A DNA stretch of 31,549 nt from Clostridia bacterium (GTDB lineage: Bacteria; Bacillota; Clostridia; Oscillospirales; CAG-272): positions 1 through 31,549 of the forward strand of contig JAFQWT010000095.1 of the NCBI GenBank assembly GCA_017407375.1, in the 5' to 3' direction. Below, piece by piece: positions 15,345 through 23,958 of the stretch. The position numbers were made by a program, and so were the translations under genes. Numbering within the stretch: the stretch's first letter is position 1; every line of letters starts with the position of its first letter. The notes under the pieces are model-generated. The model did no database searches, had not been told where the DNA came from, and saw only the letters and a program-made list of their open reading frames with translations.

Positions 15345-16124
15345 TCAGGTCGCGGGGATCGGGTCCCTTTCTATCAGCTTATCAAGCCCGCGCTCGAGCG
15401 AGGTGAGAAAGCACCCCCACTCGTCAGCGTCCCGCACGTCCTTACCCTCCTCGGCCTTCCACATCTTGCCGAGGGTGTTGGTCTGCCCGGGGTGGTTGCC
15501 AAGCACAAGCTCACACCTCTCAGCCGAGAGGCGGCGGAGCGAGCGGCGGAAGTCCTCGCGGCAGGTGGCGGGGAGCCCGTAGGCCGAGAGGAAGGGGGTG
15601 GACATCGTGTTGAAGCCCGCGCCGCCCAGCATCGCGGCGACCGTGCCGTCGGGAAGCGTAATAAAGAAGGAGAGCGTGCCCGCCGTGTGGCCGGGGGTGA
15701 GCAGGCAACGCACGTGCGTTTTGCCGAAGGTGAACTCGTCCCCGTCCTCGACGAGGACGTCGGAGTGGAAGGGGGGAATGACCCGAAGCCCCAGCTCCTT
15801 GGCCCAGGTGAGGTCGGTGGGGCCGTTGAAGATCTCGTCGTCGACGCGGCTCATATAGGTGGCAGCGCCCGAAAGCGCCACGAATTCCCGCGTTGAGCCG
15901 AAGTGGTCGACGTGCGCGTGGGAATGGAGAATGGCCGTAATGCTCTCGGGCGCAAAGCCGAGGGCGCGGATATTTTCAAGGATCGTCTCCCGCATTACGG
16001 GGTAGCCCGTGTCGATGAGGACAAGGCCCGCCTCGGTATCAAGAAGATGGACCGAGACCGCTTCGGTCCCGATAAAATACAGATTCTCGTGCAGGCGGAA
16101 GGCGTGCAGCGTGGCTTCGCCCAT
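15345..16124 (-). CDS. MBL-fold metallo-hydrolase
   Basis: A 259-residue metallo-beta-lactamase-fold protein. The metal-binding motif HAHVDH is at residues 69-74, with a further His in TPGHTAGT (His146) and GNHPGQ later. Members include lactonases, glyoxalase II-like and phosphodiester hydrolases; the substrate is not evident. AAGGAG stands seven bases before the ATG. It starts 13 bp after the HAD gene, in the operon with GH28 and the CE15-like esterase, so a lactone or ester intermediate of uronate breakdown is a reasonable guess only. Confidence 0.87.
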   Translation of the reverse strand: MGEATLHAFRLHENLYFIGTEAVSVHLLDTEAGLVLIDTGYPVMRETILENIRALGFAPESITAILHSHAHVDHFGSTREFVALSGAATYMSRVDDEIFNGPTDLTWAKELGLRVIPPFHSDVLVEDGDEFTFGKTHVRCLLTPGHTAGTLSFFITLPDGTVAAMLGGAGFNTMSTPFLSAYGLPATCREDFRRSLRRLSAERCELVLGNHPGQTNTLGKMWKAEEGKDVRDADEWGCFLTSLERGLDKLIERDPIPAT

Positions 16125-16137
16125 AACTTTTCTCCTT

Positions 16138-16956
16138 TCAGAGCCCCAAAAGGCGGGGCAGCTCCGCGATCACGCGGGCGATGGCGCTTTCCTCATTGCT
16201 GACGGTCACGTAGTCCGCCGCGGCACGGGCGGCGGGGCAGGCATTGGCGACCGCCACACCGACGTGCGCCGTGCGGAACATGCCGATGTCGTTGTCGTAA
16301 TCCCCGATCGCCACGGTCATCTTGGGGTCGATGCCGAGGTGCTCGGCCAGCTTTTGGAGGGCAAGGCCCTTGTGGACGCCCTTCGGCAGGATCTCAAAGA
16401 GGTGGGTCTCCGAGCGGATGAAGTCGAATTCCTCCGCCAGCGGGTGACTCCGCAGGGTGCGCTCCACGGCCAGCAGCTCCTCCTCCGTTTTGATGCCAAA
16501 GAGGACCTTGGAAAGCGGCTCCTCCACCTCACGGTACGGGCAGACGAGGTTTTCAAGGCCCGTCACACGGCGGAAGTGGTACATGACCTCGTTCTCCCTT
16601 GAGAAATAGGCCCTCTCGAAGGCGCTCATCTGGATGCCGACCTCGGGAAAGGCCTCGGCAACACACGCAACAAGCGCCAGCGCGCGGCGGTCAAGCTCAC
16701 AGCGCCACACGTAGCGCCCGGCTTCCCCGTCGTAAAGGGCGCCGCCGTTGGCGCAGCCGTAGGGCACGTTGGGCGCGGCGGCCCGATAGGCGCTCTCCGC
16801 GTAGAAGGGGAGACGCCCCGTCATAAAGGTAAAGGCGCCGCCCTCGTGCTTAAAATATTCAATGGCCTCGCGGTTCTCGCGCGAGACGGTCTTATCGCTC
16901 CGAAAAAGCGTTCCGTCAAGATCGGTACAGACGAGAACGCCGTCAAATTTCCCCAT
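16138..16956 (-). CDS. HAD-IIB (Cof-type) phosphatase
   Basis: A 272-residue HAD-superfamily hydrolase of the Cof subfamily. Motif I is TDLDGTL (nucleophile Asp12, Asp14), motif II TGR near residue 47, and motif IV is AIGDYDNDIGMF near 217. A C2-type cap lies between. Such enzymes remove phosphate from sugar phosphates or nucleotides. AAGGAGG precedes the ATG, 17 bp after the GH28 stop, so it is translated from the same leftward mRNA. Substrate unknown. Confidence 0.9.
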   Translation of the reverse strand: MGKFDGVLVCTDLDGTLFRSDKTVSRENREAIEYFKHEGGAFTFMTGRLPFYAESAYRAAAPNVPYGCANGGALYDGEAGRYVWRCELDRRALALVACVAEAFPEVGIQMSAFERAYFSRENEVMYHFRRVTGLENLVCPYREVEEPLSKVLFGIKTEEELLAVERTLRSHPLAEEFDFIRSETHLFEILPKGVHKGLALQKLAEHLGIDPKMTVAIGDYDNDIGMFRTAHVGVAVANACPAARAAADYVTVSNEESAIARVIAELPRLLGL

Positions 16957-16973
16957 GGGGCCCTCCTTGCCTC

Positions 16974-18497
16974 TTACGGCTCAATGACAAGATCCTTAAC
17001 GTTATGAAAATGGTTGGGAAGCGGCTCGCCAAGGTCGCTGGCGAGGACGCGCACGTTCTTAAGGCGGACGCCCTCGAGCGCACCCTCCGGCTCATCAAAG
17101 CCGTCAAAATTCAGGGGGGTCATCCGGCGGGGCTTCTCTACGGTGCCGCCGTACACGCCCGTCACGGTCAGGTTCTCAAACGTGAGGTCGGAGATCTTCG
17201 TGAGACAGCCCGCGCTCTCCCCGTCATTATTGTAATTGACCTTGGTCCGCACCATGACCGAGGTAACGAGCGAGTCGCGCGCGTGGACGCCCCGGATGTA
17301 GGCACCGCGGTCCCGTGTGGTCTTGATGTTGATGCCGTAGCCGAAAAGCTCGCAGTCCCAGACGTAGACGTCCTCGATCCCGCCCGAAAGCTCGGTGCCG
17401 ATGGCCACGTCAAGACCGCGGCAGTCAAAGACGTACACCCCGCGTGTCGGACGGGCGATGGCGTTGCCCTCGGGATTTTTGCCCGACTTGATGGCAATGG
17501 AGTTGTCGTAGGTATCGAAGGCGGTGCCAAAGATCACGCAATTCTCCGAGGAGTCGGGGTCCCAGCCATCCCCGTTCCAGACGGGCTCGCGCAGGAGCGT
17601 GCCGTCCTCCGCGTAGGTCGGTGCCGAGATGATGCGGCAGTTGTAGGTCACGATATCGCGGCTGTAAATGAAGTGCAAAAGCCAGGAGGCACCGTAGCCG
17701 AGTGTCAGCCCGCCGATGACAACGCCGCGGCAGTTGCCCACCTGGATGAGGCGGCCGCGGGCGCGCCCCGGGATGGTGTTGGCGTTCTCGCAGGTCTTGA
17801 CGTAGTCGGCGTTCTCCGCGAGGAAGGTGGCAAGAGCGGCGCGCTCGGTCTCCAGGATGTCGGTGGCCAGGGGGCGGCCGCCGCCAAAGACGGTGCCGTG
17901 ACCGCGCAGGACCACGTCCTCGCAGGTGTAGCCGCCGTTACGGTCGACCGTGCCGACGTTCAGAAGTGAGCGGTAGCACTGCATATGCGTGCCCTCAAAG
18001 CGGCTCTCGATCTTCGGAAGGTAGTCGGCGGCCCTCTCGCTGCCCTGAAGGGTAGCGCCCTCGGCAAGGTAGAGCTCGGTGTGGCTATGAACGTCAAGTG
18101 CCCCCGTGAGGTAGGTGCCCGCAGGGAGATACACGCAGTCCCTTGCCGTGCAGTCGCAAAGCGCCCTCTGGATGGCCGCCGTGCAGTCGGTCACGCCGTC
18201 GCCCACGGCCAGGTAGGGGGGCGCCGTTACGTCCAGCCGCCGCTTTTTCTTGGCGGTGGTGACGGTAAGCTCTGCCGTCCCTTGGGGAGCGCCCGCCCTC
18301 TCTGCCTCGATGCGTACGGTGTACGTGCGGGCGGCCGCAAGGTCCGAGAAGGTGTAGTGCGTGGTATCGGTGGTGCCGTGCAGGGTGCCGTCAAGGTAGA
18401 GACGGTAGCCGTCGGCAAAGGTGAAGCTCTCCTTTTTCCACCACAGTGTGATCTCGTCGTCAAAGACGAGCGTTTCTATACCCAAAATTTCGTTCAT
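16974..18497 (-). CDS. GH28 polygalacturonase-like protein with N-terminal FN3 domain
   Basis: A 507-residue protein. A fibronectin III-like domain covers about 1-82. A right-handed beta-helix follows, starting with the pectate-lyase-type block GDGVTDCTAAIQRAL near 99-113. GH28 landmarks are VWNGDGWDPDSS (Asp310), YDNSIAIKSG (Asp331) and GTELSGGIEDVYV. Compared with the usual GH28 pattern, the second Asp of the DD pair is Asn332, the HG motif before the ELSGG block reads CRG (Arg360), and the RIKT Arg is Asn390 (GINIKT). It may therefore act on an unusual uronan or have altered catalysis. No signal peptide. First gene of the operon, with a near-consensus promoter and a GAGGAGG site. Confidence 0.82.
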   Translation of the reverse strand: MNEILGIETLVFDDEITLWWKKESFTFADGYRLYLDGTLHGTTDTTHYTFSDLAAARTYTVRIEAERAGAPQGTAELTVTTAKKKRRLDVTAPPYLAVGDGVTDCTAAIQRALCDCTARDCVYLPAGTYLTGALDVHSHTELYLAEGATLQGSERAADYLPKIESRFEGTHMQCYRSLLNVGTVDRNGGYTCEDVVLRGHGTVFGGGRPLATDILETERAALATFLAENADYVKTCENANTIPGRARGRLIQVGNCRGVVIGGLTLGYGASWLLHFIYSRDIVTYNCRIISAPTYAEDGTLLREPVWNGDGWDPDSSENCVIFGTAFDTYDNSIAIKSGKNPEGNAIARPTRGVYVFDCRGLDVAIGTELSGGIEDVYVWDCELFGYGINIKTTRDRGAYIRGVHARDSLVTSVMVRTKVNYNNDGESAGCLTKISDLTFENLTVTGVYGGTVEKPRRMTPLNFDGFDEPEGALEGVRLKNVRVLASDLGEPLPNHFHNVKDLVIEP

Positions 18498-18527
18498 ATC
18501 GGTGCCCTCCTCATAATCTTCACACTG

Positions 18528-18556
18528 ATTTTAGCACGAACGGTGCGCAGTGTCAA
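18528..18556 (-). promoter_or_regulatory. Near-consensus promoter of the GH28 operon
   Basis: Reading leftward: TTGACA (18551-18556), 17-bp spacer, TAAAAT (18528-18533) with TG one base upstream. A 6-bp inverted repeat, ACACTG (18522-18527) and CAGTGT (18548-18553), brackets the spacer and could bind a regulator. Confidence 0.85.
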
Positions 18557-18566
18557 CCCAAGAAGG

Positions 18567-18627
18567 AAAAAACGCCCCCAAAGGGGGCGCCCTCACAAAA
18601 AAGGGAGGCGTGCCATGCACGCCTCCC
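18567..18627 (-). terminator. Two terminators in series after the DUF1835 genes
   Basis: Reading leftward, an 11-bp perfect stem (18603-18613 with 18617-18627) is followed by six T. A second stem, 18573-18579 with 18583-18589, is also followed by six T. They end the leftward DUF1835 transcript just before the GH28 promoter. Confidence 0.88.
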
Positions 18628-18631
18628 CGCT

Positions 18632-19417
18632 TTAGTCCGCGTCGACCCTGCGGATCCACCGCATCCACAGCGGCTCACTTTTGTTCTTACCGACCACCTT
18701 GAAGATCCCTTTTGCGATCATCTCCTCAATGCGGTAATACACAAAGACTGCGTGCATATGGTGAGGACATCCGCCGATCGCCTCTCCGATCAGGGTCACG
18801 ATCCGAAATTCGCCCTCGGTGGGTGCCTTTTTTAATATTTCCCCATCGAGATAGTCGGCGGGAACGCTCGTCAGGCGTTTTTCGGGACCAAGATTTACGC
18901 GCAGCGCGGCGTTTTCCTCTGCCAGGCGGCGCCACTCCTCGGTGAACGCGGCACGCTCGCGGCGGTCAAGCTCCCGCTGCAGCGATAGGCAAGCCGCAAG
19001 CTCACTCGGTGCAAGCTCCCCCCAGCTCTTGTCCCACGTGAGCTCCCTTGTGCCGAGCTCCTGTGGCATCTCCACTACGTAGATGCGGCAGTCCACCTCC
19101 TGCAGGGCGGCAATGAGATGATACGCCCCGCATTTGACAAAGGGAGTGCTCCCATACCAAAGGCGGACCTCTCCCTCACGCCTTGCCGTCTCAATAACGG
19201 CCCGAAAGCCCGCGCATTCGCTCCTCCATTGCTTCAGGGCATCCTTGCCGAACCAACGGGCGTAGACCTCCCGCATCCAGCGCCGCCGCTCCTTCAGAAA
19301 GCGGCGCCCCTCAATGCCTCCATAAGCCAGGTTACCAAAGCCGCGGCCGACCGCCTCATGAGGGAAGGCCTCAAGAAGCATCCCTTGTTCGCTATCACTA
19401 AAGCATACGTTCAGCAT
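18632..19417 (-). CDS. DUF1835/DUF3658-type protein A
   Basis: A 261-residue cytoplasmic protein. The N-terminus MLNVCFSDSEQGML is the start pattern of DUF1835 proteins (about residues 1-125). The C-terminal block SVPADYLDGEIL ... VTLIGEAIG ... YRIEEMIAKGIFKVVG resembles DUF3658 (about 190-250), which has a wHTH-like look. A shared motif ENAALRVN lies between. No catalytic residues are evident and the family has no established function. It is a paralogue of the gene 55 bp upstream, which has the same length, ends and central motif. Ribosome binding is weak (GCGAGAAAA). Tandem terminators follow. Confidence 0.75.
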   Translation of the reverse strand: MLNVCFSDSEQGMLLEAFPHEAVGRGFGNLAYGGIEGRRFLKERRRWMREVYARWFGKDALKQWRSECAGFRAVIETARREGEVRLWYGSTPFVKCGAYHLIAALQEVDCRIYVVEMPQELGTRELTWDKSWGELAPSELAACLSLQRELDRRERAAFTEEWRRLAEENAALRVNLGPEKRLTSVPADYLDGEILKKAPTEGEFRIVTLIGEAIGGCPHHMHAVFVYYRIEEMIAKGIFKVVGKNKSEPLWMRWIRRVDAD

Positions 19418-19472
19418 AATTTTCTCGCTTTATGTAAATAATACTTTCCTTTTACGCGCAAGCTCCCACGGC

Positions 19473-20258
19473 TCACGCTTGGGAGAGGCGGAGGGTCGTA
19501 GCCATCACCCCATCCCCTATGGGCTCGGACCTCACCACTGTGAAAAGTCCCGCTTCTGTCATCGCATCGATCCGTTGCTCAATAAAGCCCGGCCACATAT
19601 AATGACGGCTGCGCATGGCCCAGCCGACAAGACTCTGCTTTGAAAACTCCCCGCGTGTGGGAGCAGCGGCAAGGATCTCACCGTCGAGGTGATCGGCAGG
19701 AACGCTCTTGATGAGCGCCTCCTCGTTGACACGGAGCGCGGCGTTTTCTTCACAGAGCTTTTCCCATACGCGCGCCAAAAATTCTCGCGCAGCACGGCCG
19801 ATCTCCCGCTGGTGGCGCAGCTGCTCAAGGACCTCCGGCGGCTCCAGCATATCCCAGGTCGTATCGTAGCCCGCCGGCCTCTTTTTGATGCTTCTCGGAA
19901 TTTCTAAGCAGTAAAGCTTACAGTCGATCCCCTCAAGGGCCGACATGAGGCAAAAAAAGCCGCAGACGGATGCGGGGTTCTGCGAGACCCATACACGGAG
20001 CTCGCCGTCCTCCCTCGCCGCGCGGAGGATCGCCTCAAAGCACCGGCACTCCTCCTGCCACGTCTCCTCCCACACCTCACGGGAGGCGTGGGGGTTCATC
20101 ATACGGATCACCGCGAGGCGCGCTTCCGCAAAGCCGTCGGGGCGGATCCCCCCTATGTTCAGATGGGAGAAAAACGGAAGCGTTTCCTCCTCGTATTCCA
20201 TCATCAGTGTCCAGCGGAGCAGGCCGTATTCGCTCCTCTCAAAGCATACGTTCAGCAT
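19473..20258 (-). CDS. DUF1835/DUF3658-type protein B
   Basis: A 261-residue paralogue of the next gene downstream: same start MLNVCFERSEYGLL, same central ENAALRVN and same SVPADHLDGEIL block, but the remaining sequence is strongly diverged. The duplicate is therefore old or diversifying. AGGAG stands six bases before the ATG at 20258. It has its own probable promoter downstream of the giant gene, so the pair can be expressed separately from it. Function unknown; members of the family often stand near immunity-type or sensor genes, but this is a general recollection and not evidence from the window. Confidence 0.75.
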   Translation of the reverse strand: MLNVCFERSEYGLLRWTLMMEYEEETLPFFSHLNIGGIRPDGFAEARLAVIRMMNPHASREVWEETWQEECRCFEAILRAAREDGELRVWVSQNPASVCGFFCLMSALEGIDCKLYCLEIPRSIKKRPAGYDTTWDMLEPPEVLEQLRHQREIGRAAREFLARVWEKLCEENAALRVNEEALIKSVPADHLDGEILAAAPTRGEFSKQSLVGWAMRSRHYMWPGFIEQRIDAMTEAGLFTVVRSEPIGDGVMATTLRLSQA

Positions 20259-20291
20259 GAGCTTCTCCTGTGTTCTTCAGAATTTCTTTCT

Positions 20292-20320
20292 ATCGTAGCG
20301 CACCGACCGTTTTATGTCAG
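20292..20320 (-). promoter_or_regulatory. Probable promoter of the DUF1835 pair
   Basis: Reading leftward: CTGACA (20315-20320), 17-bp spacer, TACGAT (20292-20297). One mismatch to the -35 and two to the -10 consensus. Confidence 0.5.
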
Positions 20321-20339
20321 CAAGCCCAAAGCCAAAAGG

Positions 20340-20400
20340 GGGGCGTACGCAGTGCGCCCCTTGGGGTAGGGGAAGGCGCGCCCCGCAGGGGCGCACCTTC
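20340..20400. other. Two GC-rich hairpins between the giant gene and the DUF1835 pair
   Basis: Stem one pairs 20372-20384 with 20388-20400 (13 bp, loop GCA). Stem two pairs GGGGCG at 20340 with CGCCCC ending at 20360 around a short palindrome. Neither is followed by T in either direction, so they may be mRNA-stability or processing structures instead of terminators. Confidence 0.55.
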
Positions 20401-20424
20401 CGTTGGTCTTGCCGCGGCAGCAGG

Positions 20425-23400
20425 TCAGAAAATGACGATCTCCTCCCCATCCCTGTAAACGGACGAGCGCGTTTCCCCGTTGAAGGTCCTGCCGTGCATC
20501 TCCTCACCGTGGGAGATCCACCTCTTGGTGATCAGATCGTAGGCATAGATCAGATCCTTTTCTTCTCCGGGGATGTGCTTATCAAACAAAAGAACGCTAT
20601 CCTCGGTAACGAAGCACTCGTTGAACATGTATCCCATATCGTACTCAAAATCAAGAACGAGGATCGTGGCGCTTTTCTCAATGTCATAGATCGCATAGTG
20701 GCCGTTTTCCCAGCCGCCCTCGTGCACGAAATACAACCTGTCGGTATCGTCAATTTCGTAAATTTCATCAAAACGGCACGGTACGACTTCCTTCTCATCC
20801 CGGTCAATGACGCCCCACCGTTCATTCTCGCACCAATACTGCTCCTCGCCGGCCTCCGTGGTGCTTTTGCTCCATTCGCCACGGCAAACGATAGCCCTCC
20901 CGTTTCGGAAGTTCATCGCGTACACGTATTTGGGCTCAATGACCACATGGAAGCTTGTATCAAGCCACCCCCAAAGCCCCGCGCAGGCGTGGCGGTTGTG
21001 ATGATACTGAAGGTCAAGCGCGCCCATTTCACTTACCATGACAAGCCCCTCGGAGCAGCCACCGTAAAACGGATATACGCCAATGGGGGTTTGCTGATAT
21101 TTTTCGGGGAGGGCCGTAGCCGTCATTGTAATTCGGTTGAGCAGGTAGCTCTGGTCTTTAGGATCGAGGTGCGGGATGCTACCTACGGCAAAGCCGCCCT
21201 CATCGTAATCAGACTGGCGCAAAAAGACGTCCATGCCGGTATAATTGAATGTTTCAATAGGATGCCCGTTCTCATACACCTCAAGCGCCGAGATGGCGGC
21301 ACCGCTGATAAACTCGATCCCCTGCCCTCTTTCCGCGTAACGAGCGCCCCCATACTTTGGTTTGGGGATATGGTCGGTAAGCCGTCCGTTGGCAAAGATC
21401 TTATCCGTCATTACCCCGTACTGATACCTTGTAACCTCTCCGTCGCCAAAGTCTCCCGCAAGGTCGTACCGCCTGACCTCGCCGTTTTCAAAGACGGCGC
21501 GGAGGGAGTAACGGCACACGTCCGAGGGGGGCAGAAAGTCCACCGAGACGATCCGTGGTGCTTCATTGGCAGGGGAATGGGTGATGACCTCATCGGAAAC
21601 AAGAAGCTCTCGGTAGGAGTTGTCAAAGGGGTGAACGGTTATGCCGTTAATTTTGTTTTCGGCATTGACGCTGAAGGCGATATATCCATAATCCTCAAGA
21701 TAAGGAACAACGGAATACACATTGTCGTTCAACCGCAAATAGGCAAGCCGCGCCATGCCTTGCTCATCTCTGATATAAGACAGATAGTTATAGAAGCCGC
21801 TATTCAAGCTCCTCCCTTTCTGCTCGTAGGTCTTGAGGTACACGTCCTCGGCGCACATCGCTTGCAGAGCGTCAAGGTCCTTGGTGTTGAACGCCGCCAC
21901 CAGCCGAGGGATCAGATCCATCATTTCCTTGCGGGGGTAGAAGCGGAAAATGCTTTTTCCCATGACCTCCGTCAAAAGCCACGGCTCAGCCGCATGAGTG
22001 GGATCGCCGTAACGGCCAACGGTATATTCTGTTTCGCCCGATTCCGCGGTCTTTTTGGCCACGCTGAGATAAATGACGATCACGCTCCGCCCCTTGGCGA
22101 GCTCGGTGTCACGGAGCGGCTTGCAGTGGTCGGCGGTCAGCGTAACGGTGCGCTCCTCCCCGTAGGCATAGAAGAAAAACGCGTATCCCACGCCCCTTCT
22201 TTCACAGGCATAGCCAAGGCATTCCTCAAGCACAACGGTGTCGGACACCTTATACCCGTTGTCCCTAAACCAGGCAAGCGCAAATTCATCGGCCTTTTTC
22301 CACACATATACTCGGTTCTCGTCAACGGCGGGGATGTCGTTCCCGCGCATCGACCACACCGTGTCCGTGCTGCCGTAAACCTCGGCGAGGATATCTGTGA
22401 CGCTCCTTATTTTCGCACGAGGACGGTATTTGACGTCCTCCCCGTTGAAGGCGTTCAAATAGCCGGGGCTGCGGCTGAGGAGAATGTTGGTGATCTTATG
22501 CTCCTCGTTGTACATAAGGAAAACGACGTACGCCACCTCACCCTCGTAATAAGTGACGGTGCAATGCTTGCCTTGATAAATAAGAGCAAGATCCTCCTGA
22601 TCGCAAAGCTCATCCTTAGCAAGAGCGTGTCTATAGGTGTAGGAGCGCTCTCCCTCCAGCGCCTCCACAACGTCCTTTAAGTGCCGAATGATCTTACAAG
22701 CGCCCACAAGGCATACGTCGGCATAGTCGGAACGGTACATGCAGTTGGGCGCGAGATGCTCCTCCAAAGCGTCGGGCTTTCCGCCGCACATGGCTTCTGC
22801 CAGCACCGCGTGTAGGTGGAGCTCGTGATCAATGCCGAGCTTGTGCCCTTTCGCAGGTAGGAACTCAAGAGAGGATATGAGCCCCTTCTCATCAACGCCA
22901 AAGTGGATCAGGGTATGCGGACGGCGCTTGGAATAAACAACGATAACGTCGTGCCCGAGAAGCCATTTCTTGTCGCAGGACAAGAGGTGCATGACCTCGA
23001 GCTTGTCGATCCTCTTTGGTAAATTCAATCGGAACACCTCTGCAAGGCCGTCCCTGAAGCGCTGGGTGTATTCATCACTCCAATCGATCCCGATATAATC
23101 GATCGTGCCGCGGCAGCAACGGGCAAGACGGGTGTAGTCGCCGCTTTCGATACAACGCATGATCACCCTTTGAACGTTGAAGTACTTGGGGACAAAGCCG
23201 TTTCTGTAGTTCACCTCATCGGCATCGGCGATCACGTCCTTATACGGATCCTCGTAGAAGGGGCGGTCTCTTTCATTCTTATGCCTTTCCCCTATGGCAA
23301 CGTCCATAGAAATGACACCGCTTACTCGAACACGGTCATCGACCGCGGGCGAGAACTCCAGGCGGTCACAAGGGATCAGCACCGTGATCTTGCCGTTTTC

Positions 23401-23943
23401 GGTATCCACGTCAAGCTCCCAAAGCTCGGTCACCTCATTCTCAAAGCCAAACTCGGTGCGCGCAACGTCCGCCACGCGGCCGTTGAGGGTGGCGGTCCTT
23501 TCCCCGCTGGCCGTAACGCGGCCGTCTGCTTGGGCCTCCGCGATCCTTACCACGGTCTTGGCAAAGGCAACGACCTGGCCGTCGATCACGTCTCCCCTCT
23601 CGATGGCGGGAAAAATGTCGGGGCTGACCAACCTTACTGGAATATCCGCGCCGCCGCGGCTGATGAGCGTGTAAAAATGGGCGGTGGAGGAGGTGTCCAA
23701 CGCTCCGCGCACCTCAAGCCCCCAGCAGTTGTATCCGCTGAAATGAATATCCGTGTTGATATGCCTGCCGTCAAGATCCTCACAGCGATGGAATTCCACG
23801 TTCCCGGGGAAGGAGCAAAAGCGGTAATTGTACTGATACCCGGGGACGACGTATCGGGTATTGCTGCAAATATGCTCATCAAGACGTTGCCATACATCCT
23901 CATGAAGAAGGCGACCAAGCCCCATAGCTTTGATAATATTCAT
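20425..23943 (-). CDS. Giant multidomain protein: NTF2-like units, DUF2442-like, WG repeats
   Basis: A 1172-residue soluble protein with no signal peptide or membrane segment. By eye it breaks into: a unique N-terminal region (1-140); an OB-like beta region (about 145-225); an NTF2-like unit (about 258-365); a second (about 375-492, HAVLAEAMCGGKPDALEEHLAP...); an unassigned region (505-650); a third NTF2-like unit (about 672-785, LVAAFNTKDLDALQAMCAED...); a DUF2442-like unit (about 794-895, PRIVSVDFLPP ... VFENGEVRRYDL); and WG-type repeats (about 963-1070, WGWLDTSFHVVIEPKY, RWGVIDRDEKEVVPCRFDE). No enzyme motif is recognised. It begins 15 bp after a small NTF2-like gene and is surely co-transcribed with it. 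The mixture resembles poly-immunity proteins; the role is unproven. Confidence 0.72.
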   Translation of the reverse strand: MNIIKAMGLGRLLHEDVWQRLDEHICSNTRYVVPGYQYNYRFCSFPGNVEFHRCEDLDGRHINTDIHFSGYNCWGLEVRGALDTSSTAHFYTLISRGGADIPVRLVSPDIFPAIERGDVIDGQVVAFAKTVVRIAEAQADGRVTASGERTATLNGRVADVARTEFGFENEVTELWELDVDTENGKITVLIPCDRLEFSPAVDDRVRVSGVISMDVAIGERHKNERDRPFYEDPYKDVIADADEVNYRNGFVPKYFNVQRVIMRCIESGDYTRLARCCRGTIDYIGIDWSDEYTQRFRDGLAEVFRLNLPKRIDKLEVMHLLSCDKKWLLGHDVIVVYSKRRPHTLIHFGVDEKGLISSLEFLPAKGHKLGIDHELHLHAVLAEAMCGGKPDALEEHLAPNCMYRSDYADVCLVGACKIIRHLKDVVEALEGERSYTYRHALAKDELCDQEDLALIYQGKHCTVTYYEGEVAYVVFLMYNEEHKITNILLSRSPGYLNAFNGEDVKYRPRAKIRSVTDILAEVYGSTDTVWSMRGNDIPAVDENRVYVWKKADEFALAWFRDNGYKVSDTVVLEECLGYACERRGVGYAFFFYAYGEERTVTLTADHCKPLRDTELAKGRSVIVIYLSVAKKTAESGETEYTVGRYGDPTHAAEPWLLTEVMGKSIFRFYPRKEMMDLIPRLVAAFNTKDLDALQAMCAEDVYLKTYEQKGRSLNSGFYNYLSYIRDEQGMARLAYLRLNDNVYSVVPYLEDYGYIAFSVNAENKINGITVHPFDNSYRELLVSDEVITHSPANEAPRIVSVDFLPPSDVCRYSLRAVFENGEVRRYDLAGDFGDGEVTRYQYGVMTDKIFANGRLTDHIPKPKYGGARYAERGQGIEFISGAAISALEVYENGHPIETFNYTGMDVFLRQSDYDEGGFAVGSIPHLDPKDQSYLLNRITMTATALPEKYQQTPIGVYPFYGGCSEGLVMVSEMGALDLQYHHNRHACAGLWGWLDTSFHVVIEPKYVYAMNFRNGRAIVCRGEWSKSTTEAGEEQYWCENERWGVIDRDEKEVVPCRFDEIYEIDDTDRLYFVHEGGWENGHYAIYDIEKSATILVLDFEYDMGYMFNECFVTEDSVLLFDKHIPGEEKDLIYAYDLITKRWISHGEEMHGRTFNGETRSSVYRDGEEIVIF

Positions 23944-23958
23944 ACACTCCCTCCTCTC

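Noticed and set aside
20314..22680. A very long open frame on the plus strand opposite the giant gene
   Set aside because: It is antisense to a frame with good start signals, domain matches and normal residue usage; the plus-strand translation resembles no protein family.
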